This document shows positions 46,365 through 56,100 of a stretch of DNA of 64,000 nt, one piece after another. The notes beneath the pieces were generated by a model, which ran no database searches, was not told where the DNA came from, and saw only the letters and a program-made list of their open reading frames with translations. A program made the translations under genes and the position numbers. This stretch comes from Paenibacillus glucanolyticus NBRC 15330 (lineage in GTDB: Bacteria; Bacillota; Bacilli; Paenibacillales; Paenibacillaceae), in NCBI RefSeq assembly GCF_004000885.1, contig NZ_BIMC01000001.1, forward strand, positions 434,001 through 498,000, given 5' to 3'. Position 1 is the stretch's first letter. Each line of letters starts with the position of its first letter.

Positions 46365-47165
46365 CTAAACAATCTCCTGCGGTTCCTTATCCAACAGTCC
46401 CAGCATTTGAAGGCCGTGCTTGATCCCGTCCTGAGCAACATCCCGGGTCACGTATCTTGCTGCCTGTTTTACAATCTCCGGCGCATTCCCCATTGCTACA
46501 CCGTGACCCACGTACGACAGCATCTCCAGATCATTCAGATAATCGCCAAAGGCGATAGTATCCTCTAATTGGATACCAAGCATATCAATCAATGGTTTGA
46601 TTCCTTGGGCTTTTGAACCTCCCGCAGGAAGAACATCGATTCCATAAGGCCCCCAACGCACAAAATCAAACTGTCCCTCGAAACTTTTCGCATAAGCCGA
46701 TTCCTCTTCCTCCGTACAGAAGACAATGGCCTGATAGATATCTCTGCCCAGATAATATTCCGGATCATATTCCGGGATTGTAAGTTTGAGCTCTCCCCAG
46801 CTGGAATCGATATGAACATGCTCGGTTACGTTCATCTTCATCGCTTCGCTGCCGGCATAGATAATCGGATGGTCAAGAAGAACAGCCTGTTCCGTAAGCT
46901 GCTGCAAGGAATCCTGCGCTAATGGATTGCCGTAGATCGGTTTGCCTTCATGCACCACATACTGGCCATTCAAACAGACATACGAATCGATACCCAGTTC
47001 CTCACGCAGTTCTTCAAAATGATACGGAGCACGCCCTGTTGCAATGGCAACGATGTGTCCGGCTTCCTGTAGTTGGCGAATGGACTCCCGTGTCGTTGCA
47101 GGTACCTTCTTCTCATGATCCAGCAGGGTTCCATCAATATCAAAAAAAATCATTCTCTTCATCAA
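46365..47165 (-). CDS. Cof-type HAD-IIB family hydrolase
   Basis: 266 residues. Motif I FFDIDGTLLD (residues 7-16), motif II IATGRAP, a C2 cap, motif III Lys in GGSKAQGIKPLID, motif IV FGDYLNDLEMLSYVGHGVAMGNA. Mg-dependent sugar-phosphate or nucleotide phosphatase of broad specificity. Single gene; physiological substrate unknown. Confidence 0.93.
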   Translation of the reverse strand: MMKRMIFFDIDGTLLDHEKKVPATTRESIRQLQEAGHIVAIATGRAPYHFEELREELGIDSYVCLNGQYVVHEGKPIYGNPLAQDSLQQLTEQAVLLDHPIIYAGSEAMKMNVTEHVHIDSSWGELKLTIPEYDPEYYLGRDIYQAIVFCTEEEESAYAKSFEGQFDFVRWGPYGIDVLPAGGSKAQGIKPLIDMLGIQLEDTIAFGDYLNDLEMLSYVGHGVAMGNAPEIVKQAARYVTRDVAQDGIKHGLQMLGLLDKEPQEIV

Positions 47166-47307
47166 TAATACTCGCCTCTCTTCCGTATACTCAAGCTTGT
47201 AACTACATTGTAAATGATGAAAAGCATTTCAGAGCAAGCATTTTTTTAGCTTATCCTCCGGGTATTTGTGTTTCATTCGTCAGCCAAGATTTTCTTATGC
47301 AGCGTAC

Positions 47308-47334
47308 AAAAAAAGCCCGCGTGTTAAGGCGGAC
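47308..47334 (-). terminator. terminator of the sucrose operon
   Basis: Minus-strand GTCCGC/GCGGGC stem followed by seven U, 13 bases after the PTS gene stop. Confidence 0.75.
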
Positions 47335-47347
47335 TTTCCTTATGGCT

Positions 47348-48769
47348 TTAATTTGCTTCCGAGTGAACCTCTTCCAGCATTTTATCATTGAATCCGAACA
47401 TCCAGGTCAGTACAAATGCAATCGCCATCGCCGTTACATTGCACAAAATGTAAAGTGGAAGCTGGCTGTTCAAGTATAACAGCGTGCCCGGGATAACGGT
47501 AATTGCCATGCCTGTGGCCTCAAGCTGAAAGATGGAAGCCATGAAACCGCCCACACCGCCACCGATCAAGCCGATAACAAACGGTCTGACGTAACGGAGG
47601 TTGACCCCGAAGATTGCAGGTTCGGAGATTCCCAGCAAGGCCGAGAATGCGGATGGCAGGGATAATGCCTTGAGCTTTTTATTTCTCGTTTTGAGTCCGA
47701 CAGCCAGACAAGCTGCACCTTGAGCTGCCATCGCACTGGTCACGATCGCATTAAACGGATTGCTTCCTGTCTTCTCAAGCAGCTGAATTTCCAGGAAGTT
47801 GAATATATGATGCACGCCGGTAACCACAATAATCTGGTTGAAGAAACCGATGACCAGACCCGCGATACCGAACGGCAGCTCCAGCAAGAAGGTTGTTGCG
47901 TTCAGCACGACCTCTTCCAGGGAATGGAATACGGGACCGATCGCGAACAGGCCAAGCGTAATCATAACAAGCAAGGTTAAAAATGGCGTAACGATCAGAT
48001 CGATGGCGTCAGGAATGCGTTTTCGCAAAAATCTCTCGAATCTCGCGCCCAGCAGTCCAATGAAGAATGCCGGCAGGACCGAGCCCTGATACCCGACGAC
48101 CGGAATGAAATCAAAGATCATGAGTGCCTCAGCCGAACCGTTGGCGACGCTGTACGCATTGGGAAGAGCCGGGTTAACCAGCATCAATCCCAGGACGATA
48201 CCGAGCACGGGGCTTCCTCCGAACACTCTGAATGCGGACCATGCCACCAAGGCTGGCAAAAAAGCGAAAGCCGTATCCGTCAGTACCTGGGTGAAGAGCA
48301 GGAAATTAGCCGAGATATCATCCGGTGTCGCACCGAACCAGGCAAGCACGGTATCCTGGGTCAGCAAGCCCCGTAATCCCATGAACAAGCCAGTGGCGAC
48401 CAGTACAGGGATAATCGGCACAAACACGTCACCGAATGTGCGAATCGCCCGCTGAAACGGATTCCCCGACTTTTTCGCCTGAGATTTCAATTCTTCCTTG
48501 CTTGTGCTCTCCATTCCAAGGGATTCGACCGCTTCAAAAATCTGATTGACGGTTCCTGTTCCGAAAATGACCTGGTATTGCCCGGAGTTGAAAAAAGCTC
48601 CCTTAACCTTATCGATCTGCTCAACCTTCTTCTGGTCAATCTTCTTCTGATCATAAACCATGATTCTCAGTCTGGTTGCACAATGGGCAAAGGAAGCGAT
48701 GTTCTCCCTGCCGCCAATGGCTTCCACTACCTGCCTTGCGATTTCCCGATTATCCGCTGCCATGTTCAT
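47348..48769 (-). CDS. scrA: PTS sucrose transporter, EIIBC
   Basis: 473 residues. EIIB domain (1-90) with phosphorylated Cys30 in ASFAHCATRLRI and GQYQVIFGTGTVNQIF. EIIC domain (about 105-465) with ten or so helices and GITGVHHIFN-like VVTGVHHIFNFLEIQ. The EIIA domain is missing, as in SacP of Bacillus, so phosphate must come from another EIIA. It imports sucrose as sucrose-6-phosphate for the neighbouring hydrolase and overlaps that gene by four bases. Confidence 0.93.
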   Translation of the reverse strand: MNMAADNREIARQVVEAIGGRENIASFAHCATRLRIMVYDQKKIDQKKVEQIDKVKGAFFNSGQYQVIFGTGTVNQIFEAVESLGMESTSKEELKSQAKKSGNPFQRAIRTFGDVFVPIIPVLVATGLFMGLRGLLTQDTVLAWFGATPDDISANFLLFTQVLTDTAFAFLPALVAWSAFRVFGGSPVLGIVLGLMLVNPALPNAYSVANGSAEALMIFDFIPVVGYQGSVLPAFFIGLLGARFERFLRKRIPDAIDLIVTPFLTLLVMITLGLFAIGPVFHSLEEVVLNATTFLLELPFGIAGLVIGFFNQIIVVTGVHHIFNFLEIQLLEKTGSNPFNAIVTSAMAAQGAACLAVGLKTRNKKLKALSLPSAFSALLGISEPAIFGVNLRYVRPFVIGLIGGGVGGFMASIFQLEATGMAITVIPGTLLYLNSQLPLYILCNVTAMAIAFVLTWMFGFNDKMLEEVHSEAN

Positions 48770-50268
48770 ACATCCCCTTCTTTATCTTTTACGGCTTCGG
48801 TCAGATCCCATTTCGCGACCTTCAAGCCGGCACTGCCGTTCTGTACAAAAAATCGAATATTTCGGCTCTCGCACTTCGGAAAAATCCGGCTTGTAAACAC
48901 CTCTTCGCCATCGTTGATGAACAGCTCGACCGAAGAGATGTCCACAAACAGATGAAATTTGATCGAATTTCTTTCGGTTGGCAGCTTACAGGATCGAACC
49001 GTTCCGTAATCACTGACAATCGATGCTCCCGAAGAAGAGCGATCCAGCGTAACCTTCCGTTTGCCGGATTCATATCGAATAACGGTTCGTTCCCCTTCGC
49101 CAGCCCGAAATTCAATGCCAACAACGTCCGCTTCGATTGCTTGGAACTCGCATATCATCTCGAATGCGGTCCCTTGCACCCCCTTGTAACTCTTCACTTC
49201 GCTGTGAAGCGTATCCGCTGCCTCTGCGACCTTGTCGCGGAGCACCTGAAGCTCGGGGACCGGCTGTTGATTCAACCTGCCTTCACGGAACGTAAGCATA
49301 CGAGGAAGCGTCAAACAATGGGCCCAGCCATGCGAGTCGGTGGGATACCCGATATCCGGCAAACCCATCCAGCCCACCATGATGCGCCGGTCTTTCTCAT
49401 CCAGCATGGTCTGCGGCGCGTAGAAATCAAAACCTCTGTCCAGCTCGCAAAAGGAGCCGTGATCCAACTCCAGCGTATCCCTCTTCAGCGGTTTACCTGA
49501 AATATAGCCGGATTGATATATGTTTTGAAAATGGTCATCCTCCGGAAGCAGCCCTTGGGGTGAAAACAGCAGCACCCCTTGGCCTTCCAGTTCAAAATAG
49601 TCAGGGCATTCCCACATATAGCCGAAATGCTCAAGACGGGTTTGAATCTCCCCTTTGAATTCCCAAGACAGCAAATCCGAAGATTCGTAGATGACTGCCG
49701 AACCGGTCTGATCAACCCTTTGGGCGCCGATGACGAACCGGTATTTGTCTTGGTCTTTCCATACTTTCGGATCCCGGAAGTGTTCGGTATATCCGTCCGG
49801 CACATGATCGATCAGCGGCTTATCAAGCTTCGTGATCGATCCGTCGCGGTCCATCACAGCCATGCATTGATAAGATTGCCTGTTCCATTCCTCGTCCCGG
49901 GCATTACCGGTATATAACAGATACAGTTTGTTGTCTTTCACGATCCCGCTGCCTGAATATGCGCCATAAGCATCAAACAGCTGCCCTGGTTCAATGGCGA
50001 TGCCTTTGTTATGCCAATGCACCAGATCCTTCGAGGAAGTATGATACCAATATTTCAAGCCATGAAACGTCCCCAAAGGAAACCATTGATAAAACAAGTG
50101 ATATTCCCCGTTATAATAAGAAAATCCGTTGGGATCATTCATCAACCCCATGACGGGCTGTATGTGAAACGTCTGTCTCCATTCGCTTCGTCTCGCCTGC
50201 CTCCTTAATGAAGCAATCTCTTCGGGAGAAGCCTGATCCAGGCGGCGGTATTTCAGTTCTCTGTCCAT
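48766..50268 (-). CDS. scrB: sucrose-6-phosphate hydrolase (GH32)
   Basis: 500 residues. GH32 active site: nucleophile Asp45 in GLMNDPNGF, FRDPKVW (transition-state Asp), acid/base Glu in WECPDYF, plus a C-terminal beta-sandwich. It splits sucrose-6-phosphate into glucose-6-phosphate and fructose in the cytoplasm. First structural gene after the operators; SD AGGAGAAGAG. Confidence 0.95.
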   Translation of the reverse strand: MDRELKYRRLDQASPEEIASLRRQARRSEWRQTFHIQPVMGLMNDPNGFSYYNGEYHLFYQWFPLGTFHGLKYWYHTSSKDLVHWHNKGIAIEPGQLFDAYGAYSGSGIVKDNKLYLLYTGNARDEEWNRQSYQCMAVMDRDGSITKLDKPLIDHVPDGYTEHFRDPKVWKDQDKYRFVIGAQRVDQTGSAVIYESSDLLSWEFKGEIQTRLEHFGYMWECPDYFELEGQGVLLFSPQGLLPEDDHFQNIYQSGYISGKPLKRDTLELDHGSFCELDRGFDFYAPQTMLDEKDRRIMVGWMGLPDIGYPTDSHGWAHCLTLPRMLTFREGRLNQQPVPELQVLRDKVAEAADTLHSEVKSYKGVQGTAFEMICEFQAIEADVVGIEFRAGEGERTVIRYESGKRKVTLDRSSSGASIVSDYGTVRSCKLPTERNSIKFHLFVDISSVELFINDGEEVFTSRIFPKCESRNIRFFVQNGSAGLKVAKWDLTEAVKDKEGDV

Positions 50269-50347
50269 ATCTCTTCTCCTTATAAATGGGCTAACTAAAG
50301 AATCAAACAGACGTGCTGCACGTGTACGTGAACAAAACCAATCATAG

Positions 50348-50428
50348 TGGAACCGGTTCCAATCAAGTGTAAAAATAATGAACTCAGTTCCAATACAAGC
50401 AGCAAACGCCTGAGTTGGAACCGGTTCC
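50348..50428 (-). promoter_or_regulatory. scrBA promoter with three LacI-type operators
   Basis: Perfect palindromes TGGAACCGGTTCCA (50348-50361) and GGAACCGGTTCC (50417-50428), plus an imperfect copy TGAACTCAGTTCCA (50379-50392). The predicted promoter TTGGAA-16-TACACT (-35 50388-50393, -10 50366-50371) has the middle site on the -35 and the first on +1. The arrangement suits repression and looping by the LacI-type regulator encoded upstream. Confidence 0.8.
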
Positions 50429-50448
50429 GTTTTTTTAGTATAAAATAA

Positions 50449-51447
50449 CTAATTCAGATTGTCAACGCTTTCCCGATGAATCATCTCGCAATTCATGACC
50501 GTCAGGAGATCCGCAGGCTCGTCGTTGACCAGCTTGATAATATGCTGTGCAGCGAGGTGCCCCGCTTGAAAATATCCATATTTAACCGTGGTCAATCCGG
50601 GGTGAATCACCTCGGTTACATCGTATCCGCCAAATCCGGTAACGGAGATTTCGCTGGGAATTTGAATGCCCTTCATATGAGCAGCTTTCATCACGCCAAG
50701 CGCGATGTTGTCCGTGGCGCAGACCACCGCCGTTGGCAGCGTTCGATTAGATTGGAGAATCGTCAACGCGGTCTGAACGCCATCTGACATTTTAAAGCCA
50801 CTTTCATAGAGATCGAGATTCACTTCCACACCAACATGCTCGCTCACCGCTTTCAGAAACCCTTCCTTTCGTTTGACCCCAACTGCAACGTCTTTTTCCG
50901 TAACACCAATATAAGCTATGTTACGATGTCCCTTGGACAGTACATAACGCCCCATGTCATAGCCTGCGGCATAGTCGTTATAAATCATGCTGTGAACATC
51001 CTTGTGCTGTTGTCCGAGCAGAAGAACGGGAATGCCGATCTCTTTAATCGCGGCAAGATGCGTCTCCGTCACCTGTGTGGCGAATAGAATGATCCCTGAT
51101 ATTTTTTGTCTGGCGAGGTCATACAGCGCCTCAATCTCTCGGGATAAATCCTGGCTTGCATTAATGATGAGAAGCTGATATCCGTGTTCCCTTAGTTCTT
51201 CGTCCATTCCGGCCACGGTCTGCGATGCGGAAAATGAGTCCAGACGCGGCATAATGGTGCCAATCATACTGGTTTTTTTCGCTTTTAAGCTCTGTGCAAA
51301 AGAATTCGGAATATAGCCGGTTTCCTGAATGACCTGCTCAATCTTTCGGCGTGTCGCATGGCTTACGGATCCTCCGTTTAAGAAACGGGAGACCGTGCTT
51401 TTGGCAACTCCGGCTTTGTGAGCGATATCGGCGATCGTGTTCTTCAT
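50449..51447 (-). CDS. scrR: LacI family repressor of the sucrose operon
   Basis: 332 residues. N-terminal HTH TIADIAHKAGVAKSTVSRFLNGG with hinge helix IPNSFAQSLKAKKT, then the sugar-binding core (GTIMPRLDSFSASQTVAGMDEEL, YNDYAAGYDMGRYVLSKGHRNIAYIGV, VTGFGGYDVTEVIHPGLTTV). GGAACCGGTTCC sites downstream match LacI-type operators. It lies upstream of scrB, same strand. Confidence 0.92.
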   Translation of the reverse strand: MKNTIADIAHKAGVAKSTVSRFLNGGSVSHATRRKIEQVIQETGYIPNSFAQSLKAKKTSMIGTIMPRLDSFSASQTVAGMDEELREHGYQLLIINASQDLSREIEALYDLARQKISGIILFATQVTETHLAAIKEIGIPVLLLGQQHKDVHSMIYNDYAAGYDMGRYVLSKGHRNIAYIGVTEKDVAVGVKRKEGFLKAVSEHVGVEVNLDLYESGFKMSDGVQTALTILQSNRTLPTAVVCATDNIALGVMKAAHMKGIQIPSEISVTGFGGYDVTEVIHPGLTTVKYGYFQAGHLAAQHIIKLVNDEPADLLTVMNCEMIHRESVDNLN

Positions 51448-51691
51448 TCACTGATCACCGGAGCCGCACAACAGGCTTTGATTCGTGTATGCATGAAGCT
51501 CTCCCCTTCGAGTTCGCATTTCTCTAACTATACCATGACCTCCGGGCGTCCGTGAAATTGCAGGCCTAGGGCCTATCTTTTTATAGACCATACCTCTCTA
51601 AGATCCAAACTTTGGCGTGGATAAAGCGATTCGAAGGGGATTATTCTTGGTTCCCCTTTACTTAACATGCAGATGGTCTATGGCTTTCCCC

Positions 51692-52540
51692 TTAGACTTG
51701 CACGGTTCGCTCAGCCGATTCTACGGTATGCTTCAGCAGCGTAGCAATCGTAACAGGGCCCACGCCGGCAGGTACCGGCGTAATCGCGGAAGCAGCCTTC
51801 GCGCAAGCTTCATAATCGCAGTCACCGATATTCCCTTTGTTATAGCCTGCATCCAATACAACGGCCCCCGGCTTGATCCAATTCCCTTGAATGAAATTGG
51901 GTTTGCCTACGGCAGCAACAACAATATCCGCCTGCGAGACAATATTGGCGAGATCCTTCGTTCTCGAATGACAGATCGTAACCGTTGCATTGCGATTCAG
52001 CAGCATCATCGATACCGGCTTGCCGAGAATCGGACTGCGTCCAACAACGACGGCATGTTTCCCTTCAATCGGCAGGTTGTAATAATCCATAATCGCAAGT
52101 ATCGCCGCAGGCGTACAGGAAGGATAGTCGGCAAAACCAAACGCATTTTGCGAGAACCCAAGCGTGGTGACCCCGTCCACATCTTTTTCAATATGGATGG
52201 TATCAAAAGCCGCTCGTTCATCGATATGATGGGGTACCGGATGCTGCAGCAGAATGCCGTGAACATTGGGATCCTCATTCAGCTCTTGAATGGCAGCCAT
52301 CAGTTCCTCCGTTGTTGTCGACTCGTCTAACACCACTTTTTTGGATATAATTCCAAGCCGCTCACAGGCATTTCCCTTCATTCGCACATAGGTTGCCGAA
52401 GCCGGATCTTCTCCTACCAATATCGTTGCCAGACAAGGGGTTACCCCTTTCTCCTTAAGCTCCTGCACCTTCACGGCCAGCTTGGCCTTGATATCGTCGG
52501 ATACCAGCTTTCCATCCAAAATCAAAGGTTCCTTACTCAT
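51692..52540 (-). CDS. folD: bifunctional methylenetetrahydrofolate dehydrogenase/cyclohydrolase
   Basis: 282 residues. Active-site Lys in SATYVRMKGNACERLGI, GILLQHPVPHHIDERAAFDTIHIEKDVDGVT, CTPAAILAIMDYY, NADP site VVGRSPILGKPVSMMLLNRNATVTICHSRT and PVPAGVGPVTIATLLKHTV. It interconverts 5,10-methylene- and 10-formyl-tetrahydrofolate, feeding purine synthesis. A ZTP riboswitch controls it. SD GAAGGAGCGG. Confidence 0.96.
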   Translation of the reverse strand: MSKEPLILDGKLVSDDIKAKLAVKVQELKEKGVTPCLATILVGEDPASATYVRMKGNACERLGIISKKVVLDESTTTEELMAAIQELNEDPNVHGILLQHPVPHHIDERAAFDTIHIEKDVDGVTTLGFSQNAFGFADYPSCTPAAILAIMDYYNLPIEGKHAVVVGRSPILGKPVSMMLLNRNATVTICHSRTKDLANIVSQADIVVAAVGKPNFIQGNWIKPGAVVLDAGYNKGNIGDCDYEACAKAASAITPVPAGVGPVTIATLLKHTVESAERTVQV

Positions 52541-52572
52541 TGCACATCCGCTCCTTCGCCATTGTTATTGTA

Positions 52573-52616
52573 ATAAACATAAAGAGGCAAGGCGACATCT
52601 CTGTCTCCTTACCTCT
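52573..52616 (-). terminator. terminator of the ZTP riboswitch
   Basis: Minus-strand stem of about 15 bp (AGAGGTAAGG with CCTTGCCTCT, then GACA/TGTC) capped by GAGA and followed by a short U-rich tract. It directly follows the aptamer and is the likely expression platform. Confidence 0.75.
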
Positions 52617-52687
52617 TGCCCAGGCGTACGGCATATGATCCTATGTGCTCCCTCTTGGTGACCCAAGTTACGCCAGTAACACATAGA
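52617..52687 (-). promoter_or_regulatory. ZTP (pfl) riboswitch upstream of folD
   Basis: The minus strand shows the pfl consensus blocks in order: ACTGGCG, TTGGGTCACCAA hairpin, then ATGCCGTACGCCTGGGCA, where GCC...CGCCTGGGC is the ZMP-binding core. ZTP/ZMP accumulates when 10-formyl-folate is short; binding turns on one-carbon and purine genes. folD is a classic target. Confidence 0.85.
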
Positions 52688-52748
52688 TAACTTTTTTTAA
52701 TATACCATGACTTTGGACTTCACGCTACCAGGATGATGCGCCCGTTCC

Positions 52749-52768
52749 AAATCGTAATCTTTTTGATT
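52749..52768. promoter_or_regulatory. degenerate Zur-box-like site
   Basis: AAATCGTAAT matches the left half of the Bacillus Zur box exactly; the right half (TTTTTGATT) keeps six of nine positions. It lies about 80 bases before the permease/CobW operon. Confidence 0.4.
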
Positions 52769-52842
52769 AGATTATTAAAAACACGTATGTTGCCGATTGT
52801 CCAAGCATAGAATGTGCTAAGAACATTTCGCTTCAGGAGGAC

Positions 52843-53862
52843 TTGATGAAACATCCCGTTGTATTCAAAATGCTGCCCTTCATCCTGCCGCTTGTCTTCG
52901 TGATTCCGGTCTTAACGATATGGCTGCAAAAGGGTTCTGGTTCCAGGCTCGTCGAAATCCTTGACATGCAGCAGGTCAAAACCATTTTTACTGGCATCTT
53001 CCTTGAGGCGCTACCTTTTGTTTTGCTAGGCGTGCTGCTCTCGTCCCTTCTGCAAATGTTTGTAAAAGAGCAATGGGTGCGCCGACTTATACCCAAAAAT
53101 CCGCTCATCGGCGTTTTGTTTGCTTCCATGCTGGGCATCGTGCTTCCCATATGTGAATGCGGGATGATACCGGTCGTCCGAAGGTTGATGTTAAAAGGGA
53201 TGCCTGCCTACATCGCAGTCACCTTTATCCTCAGCGGCCCCATACTGAATCCGGTCGTGTTCGCCGCAACCATCATGGCCTTCCGCTCGCATCCCGAAGT
53301 GGTGATCGGCCGGATGGGACTAGCATTGGCCGTTGCCGTGACGGTAGGTTTAATCGTATATGTATTCTCCAAACATAATCCGCTCAAGCGATCCTTTCAG
53401 GAGTTTACCGAACAGGGCTCCGTCAATGGGGGTCGGAAAATACATGAGCACCCTAAAACATGGAGAAGCATGTTTGTTCACGCCGGAGACGAATTAATTG
53501 AAATGACCAAGTATCTGGTTCTTGGCGCGTTCTTGACCGCCTGTATCCAATCCTTCATTCCAAGGGATGAATTGTTGGCATTAGGAAACGGTCCTGCCGC
53601 CTCTTATCTGTTCATGATGGGGTTTGCGTTTATATTGTCGCTCTGCTCGACTTCGGATGCCTTTGTCGCGTCTGCGTTCACGCACAGCTTTTCGGTCGGT
53701 CCGCTGGTTTCCTTTCTTGTTCTCGGCCCGATGCTGGATTTCAAAAGCTTGCTTATGCTGTCCGCTACGTTCAAGACCAAATTCGTAATCGGTCTAAGCC
53801 TGCTGGTTATCACGCTGGTCTTTATCGGCTCTATAGCCGTTGATGCTCTGTTTCGAGGTTAG
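52843..53862 (+). CDS. permease, DUF318/YraQ family
   Basis: 339 residues with about eight helices. Family motifs: FLEALPFVLLGVLLSSLLQMFV, SMLGIVLPICECGMIPVVRRLMLKGMP (with the CECG-like centre), FILSGPILNPVVFAAT and, in the second half, SLCSTSDAFVASAF. SD AGGAGG. It precedes a TIGR03943 subunit, with which such permeases are usually paired, and a CobW GTPase, suggesting metal (zinc) handling. The transported species is unknown. Confidence 0.9.
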   Translation: MMKHPVVFKMLPFILPLVFVIPVLTIWLQKGSGSRLVEILDMQQVKTIFTGIFLEALPFVLLGVLLSSLLQMFVKEQWVRRLIPKNPLIGVLFASMLGIVLPICECGMIPVVRRLMLKGMPAYIAVTFILSGPILNPVVFAATIMAFRSHPEVVIGRMGLALAVAVTVGLIVYVFSKHNPLKRSFQEFTEQGSVNGGRKIHEHPKTWRSMFVHAGDELIEMTKYLVLGAFLTACIQSFIPRDELLALGNGPAASYLFMMGFAFILSLCSTSDAFVASAFTHSFSVGPLVSFLVLGPMLDFKSLLMLSATFKTKFVIGLSLLVITLVFIGSIAVDALFRG

Positions 53863-53890
53863 CTTATTGGGGAGGAGGCTGATGTAAACG

Positions 53891-54856
53891 ATGATTTCCA
53901 GCTGGGCTATACGGGGCCATTATGTGCTTCGGTCGCTGCTCATTGCAGCTCTTGCCTTCTATATCATGCATCTGAATGCTACAGATTCTCTTCATTATTA
54001 CCTGGCTCCACACATGCAGACCCTGCTGCTGCTCTGTCCGGTCCCGCTTCTATTCATTGCATTCGGTATGCTGTGGCACGCTCTTGGGGGTGATACCGGA
54101 GAGGTGTGTGATTGCGAGCATCCCCTGCCTAACGGCTTTGTCAAAAACATGACCGTCTACGGGTTGTTCGCAGTACCGCTGCTGTTCGGCCAGCTTCTGC
54201 CGAATCAAGCTCTTGGAAGCGACATGGCTTCCAAAAAAGGCATGATCTACACCTATCCGAACCCGGATGTCCGCCGTAAGGCCGAGGACCAGAACGCCTC
54301 TGCAGCCTCTGAGACAAATAACCACTCTCTATCTGCTGATCAATCGGCGACCCAAGACGCCTCGCAGCAGGAGCTGTTTATTGCCAAGGACATCTACAGC
54401 GTGGAATTCGCAGAGCTCGCCAAGCGTTTATATACGCTTTCCGTCATTTCGGTTAAACCTGACATTTTCTCGGAGACCGTCGGTGCCATCGATATGTATA
54501 AACAGCAGTTTCAAGGAAAATCCATTACAGTCCAAGGATTCGTCCATCGGGATAAACATATGTTAGAAGACACGTTTGCCGTCAGCCGATTCCTTGTCAT
54601 GTGCTGCACCGCTGACGCCATCCCGTTTGGCATTATTGTCCGCGGCGCGAACGCTTCGTCTTTTGACAATGACACATGGGTCCAGATCGATGGCACGATC
54701 CAGGTGAGTACCCTAAATGGTGAGGAAACTCTTCAAGTGCAAGCCGAAGAAATTCAACCGATTGAGCAGCCGGCATCCCCGTACATTTTTACAAATGCGG
54801 ACTCCGTGGCGGAGTTTGATGAACTGTATTCCAATATTAAAGATACCGGGAGGTAA
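53891..54856 (+). CDS. TIGR03943 family membrane subunit (YcgQ-like)
   Basis: 321 residues. N-terminal membrane helices (RSLLIAALAFYIMHLNATDSLHYYL; TLLLLCPVPLLFIAFGMLWH), a CDCEH segment, then an extracellular beta domain (DIFSETVGAIDMYKQQFQGKSITVQGFVHRD, SRFLVMCCTADAIPFGIIVRG). It pairs with the upstream permease. Cys and His pairs (CDCEH, MCC) may bind metal. Confidence 0.88.
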   Translation: MISSWAIRGHYVLRSLLIAALAFYIMHLNATDSLHYYLAPHMQTLLLLCPVPLLFIAFGMLWHALGGDTGEVCDCEHPLPNGFVKNMTVYGLFAVPLLFGQLLPNQALGSDMASKKGMIYTYPNPDVRRKAEDQNASAASETNNHSLSADQSATQDASQQELFIAKDIYSVEFAELAKRLYTLSVISVKPDIFSETVGAIDMYKQQFQGKSITVQGFVHRDKHMLEDTFAVSRFLVMCCTADAIPFGIIVRGANASSFDNDTWVQIDGTIQVSTLNGEETLQVQAEEIQPIEQPASPYIFTNADSVAEFDELYSNIKDTGR

Positions 54857-54863
54857 GGAACCG

Positions 54864-55916
54864 ATGAGCAAAGTGCCTGTAATTATGATTAGCGGTTTTT
54901 TGGGAAGCGGCAAAACAACGCTGCTGCTCAGACTGCTGGATTATGCCGCCAAGCAGCAGTGGAAGACAGCCGTATTGATGAACGAGATGGGCGATCAGGA
55001 CGTGGATGGGGCTATCGTATCCGGCGAAATGCCGGATCTTCCGATCGAGAAGCTGCTTGACGGCTGCATCTGCTGCACCAAACGAAGCGAGCTTGGGCAA
55101 GCTCTGAACACCCTGTTAGATCAGAAACCTGATCTCATATTTATTGAGACTACCGGAGTCGCGAACCCTGAGCAGATTCTTGAGGATCTGCAGGATCCGT
55201 CCCTTGTGGATCGCATATCGATCCAGCGCAAAATCGCTTTGGCCGACGGCAGAAAATTTCTGGAATACAACAGCTTCTTCGCATCCAGCCGCGAACTGGT
55301 CCGTACCCTACGGGGACAAATCAGCTTCGCGGATATTATCATCCTTAACAAAGCAGGTGAATGCGAAGAGAAACATCTCAACAAGGTCATCACTTCCATA
55401 CGAAAAATAAACACGGCCGCAAGCCTGTCCGTGACCGATTACAGCCTTATAGATGAGCTGGAAGTGTTTCGTGAATTCTCACGGCCAGCGGATGTTCGCA
55501 TAGATCAAATTCAAGACACACCATGGAGTGAAGAGGCCCTCAAACATGAGCCTCATCCCCAGGGAGCCCCAATATTCGCGAATCACCGCCATCAACATGG
55601 AGTGGAGTCAGAGCAGACAAATCCCTCCTTCTCGGGTCTGGATACCTTAACGTTATCCGCGCCAACCCCTATCCCGCTTCGCATAAGTGTGATCGAAGCC
55701 TTTTTGACCGCGCGCAGGTCCAGCCTGATACGAGCCAAAGGCTATATTCAGCTCTCGACTGGCCCCACACTTGTTCAGTGGGCGGGTTCACAGCTGGAAT
55801 GCCAACCAAGCACCCTGCGGCTGCAGCGCGGATATCTCACACTCATCGGCCATCGTCTGGATAAAACGCGCATCGTACAGGAATGGGAGGACTTACTGAG
55901 CGGCGTGGTGCAGTAA
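54864..55916 (+). CDS. CobW/COG0523 GTPase, putative zinc metallochaperone
   Basis: 350 residues from MSKVPVIMISGFLG; SD GGGAGGTAAGG sets this start, and the upstream extension of the frame is an overlap with the previous gene. P-loop GFLGSGKTTLL, metal-binding CxCC in LLDGCICCTKRSEL, IETTGVANPEQILED, and NKAGE in the NKxD position (Ala for the usual Lys-Cys/Ala-Asp variants). A His-rich loop is at HRHQHGVESEQ. The C-terminal CobW domain is shorter than in the second paralogue. Seven bases after the TIGR03943 gene, so one operon. Confidence 0.9.
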   Translation: MSKVPVIMISGFLGSGKTTLLLRLLDYAAKQQWKTAVLMNEMGDQDVDGAIVSGEMPDLPIEKLLDGCICCTKRSELGQALNTLLDQKPDLIFIETTGVANPEQILEDLQDPSLVDRISIQRKIALADGRKFLEYNSFFASSRELVRTLRGQISFADIIILNKAGECEEKHLNKVITSIRKINTAASLSVTDYSLIDELEVFREFSRPADVRIDQIQDTPWSEEALKHEPHPQGAPIFANHRHQHGVESEQTNPSFSGLDTLTLSAPTPIPLRISVIEAFLTARRSSLIRAKGYIQLSTGPTLVQWAGSQLECQPSTLRLQRGYLTLIGHRLDKTRIVQEWEDLLSGVVQ

Positions 55917-56008
55917 AGTGAAAATCAAGTGGAAATAATCCCAAGAAATGTGAGTGCAACCGCGATGGGAGGAACGTTTCATACATGGAGCACCTTCCAG
56001 CAGGAAAA

Positions 56009-56048
56009 GGGGCATCTCACAAGATCTAAGATCTTATGAGACACCCCT
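56009..56048. terminator. hairpin after the CobW operon
   Basis: Long near-perfect stem with GGGG/CCCC, TCTCA/TGAGA and AAGATCT/AGATCTT arms. No long U-run follows, so it may be a weak or structural terminator. Confidence 0.5.
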
Positions 56049-56100
56049 TACGGTGAAACTGGTAGTTTAAACACATACGTAATTCCGATAGAATCATAAT

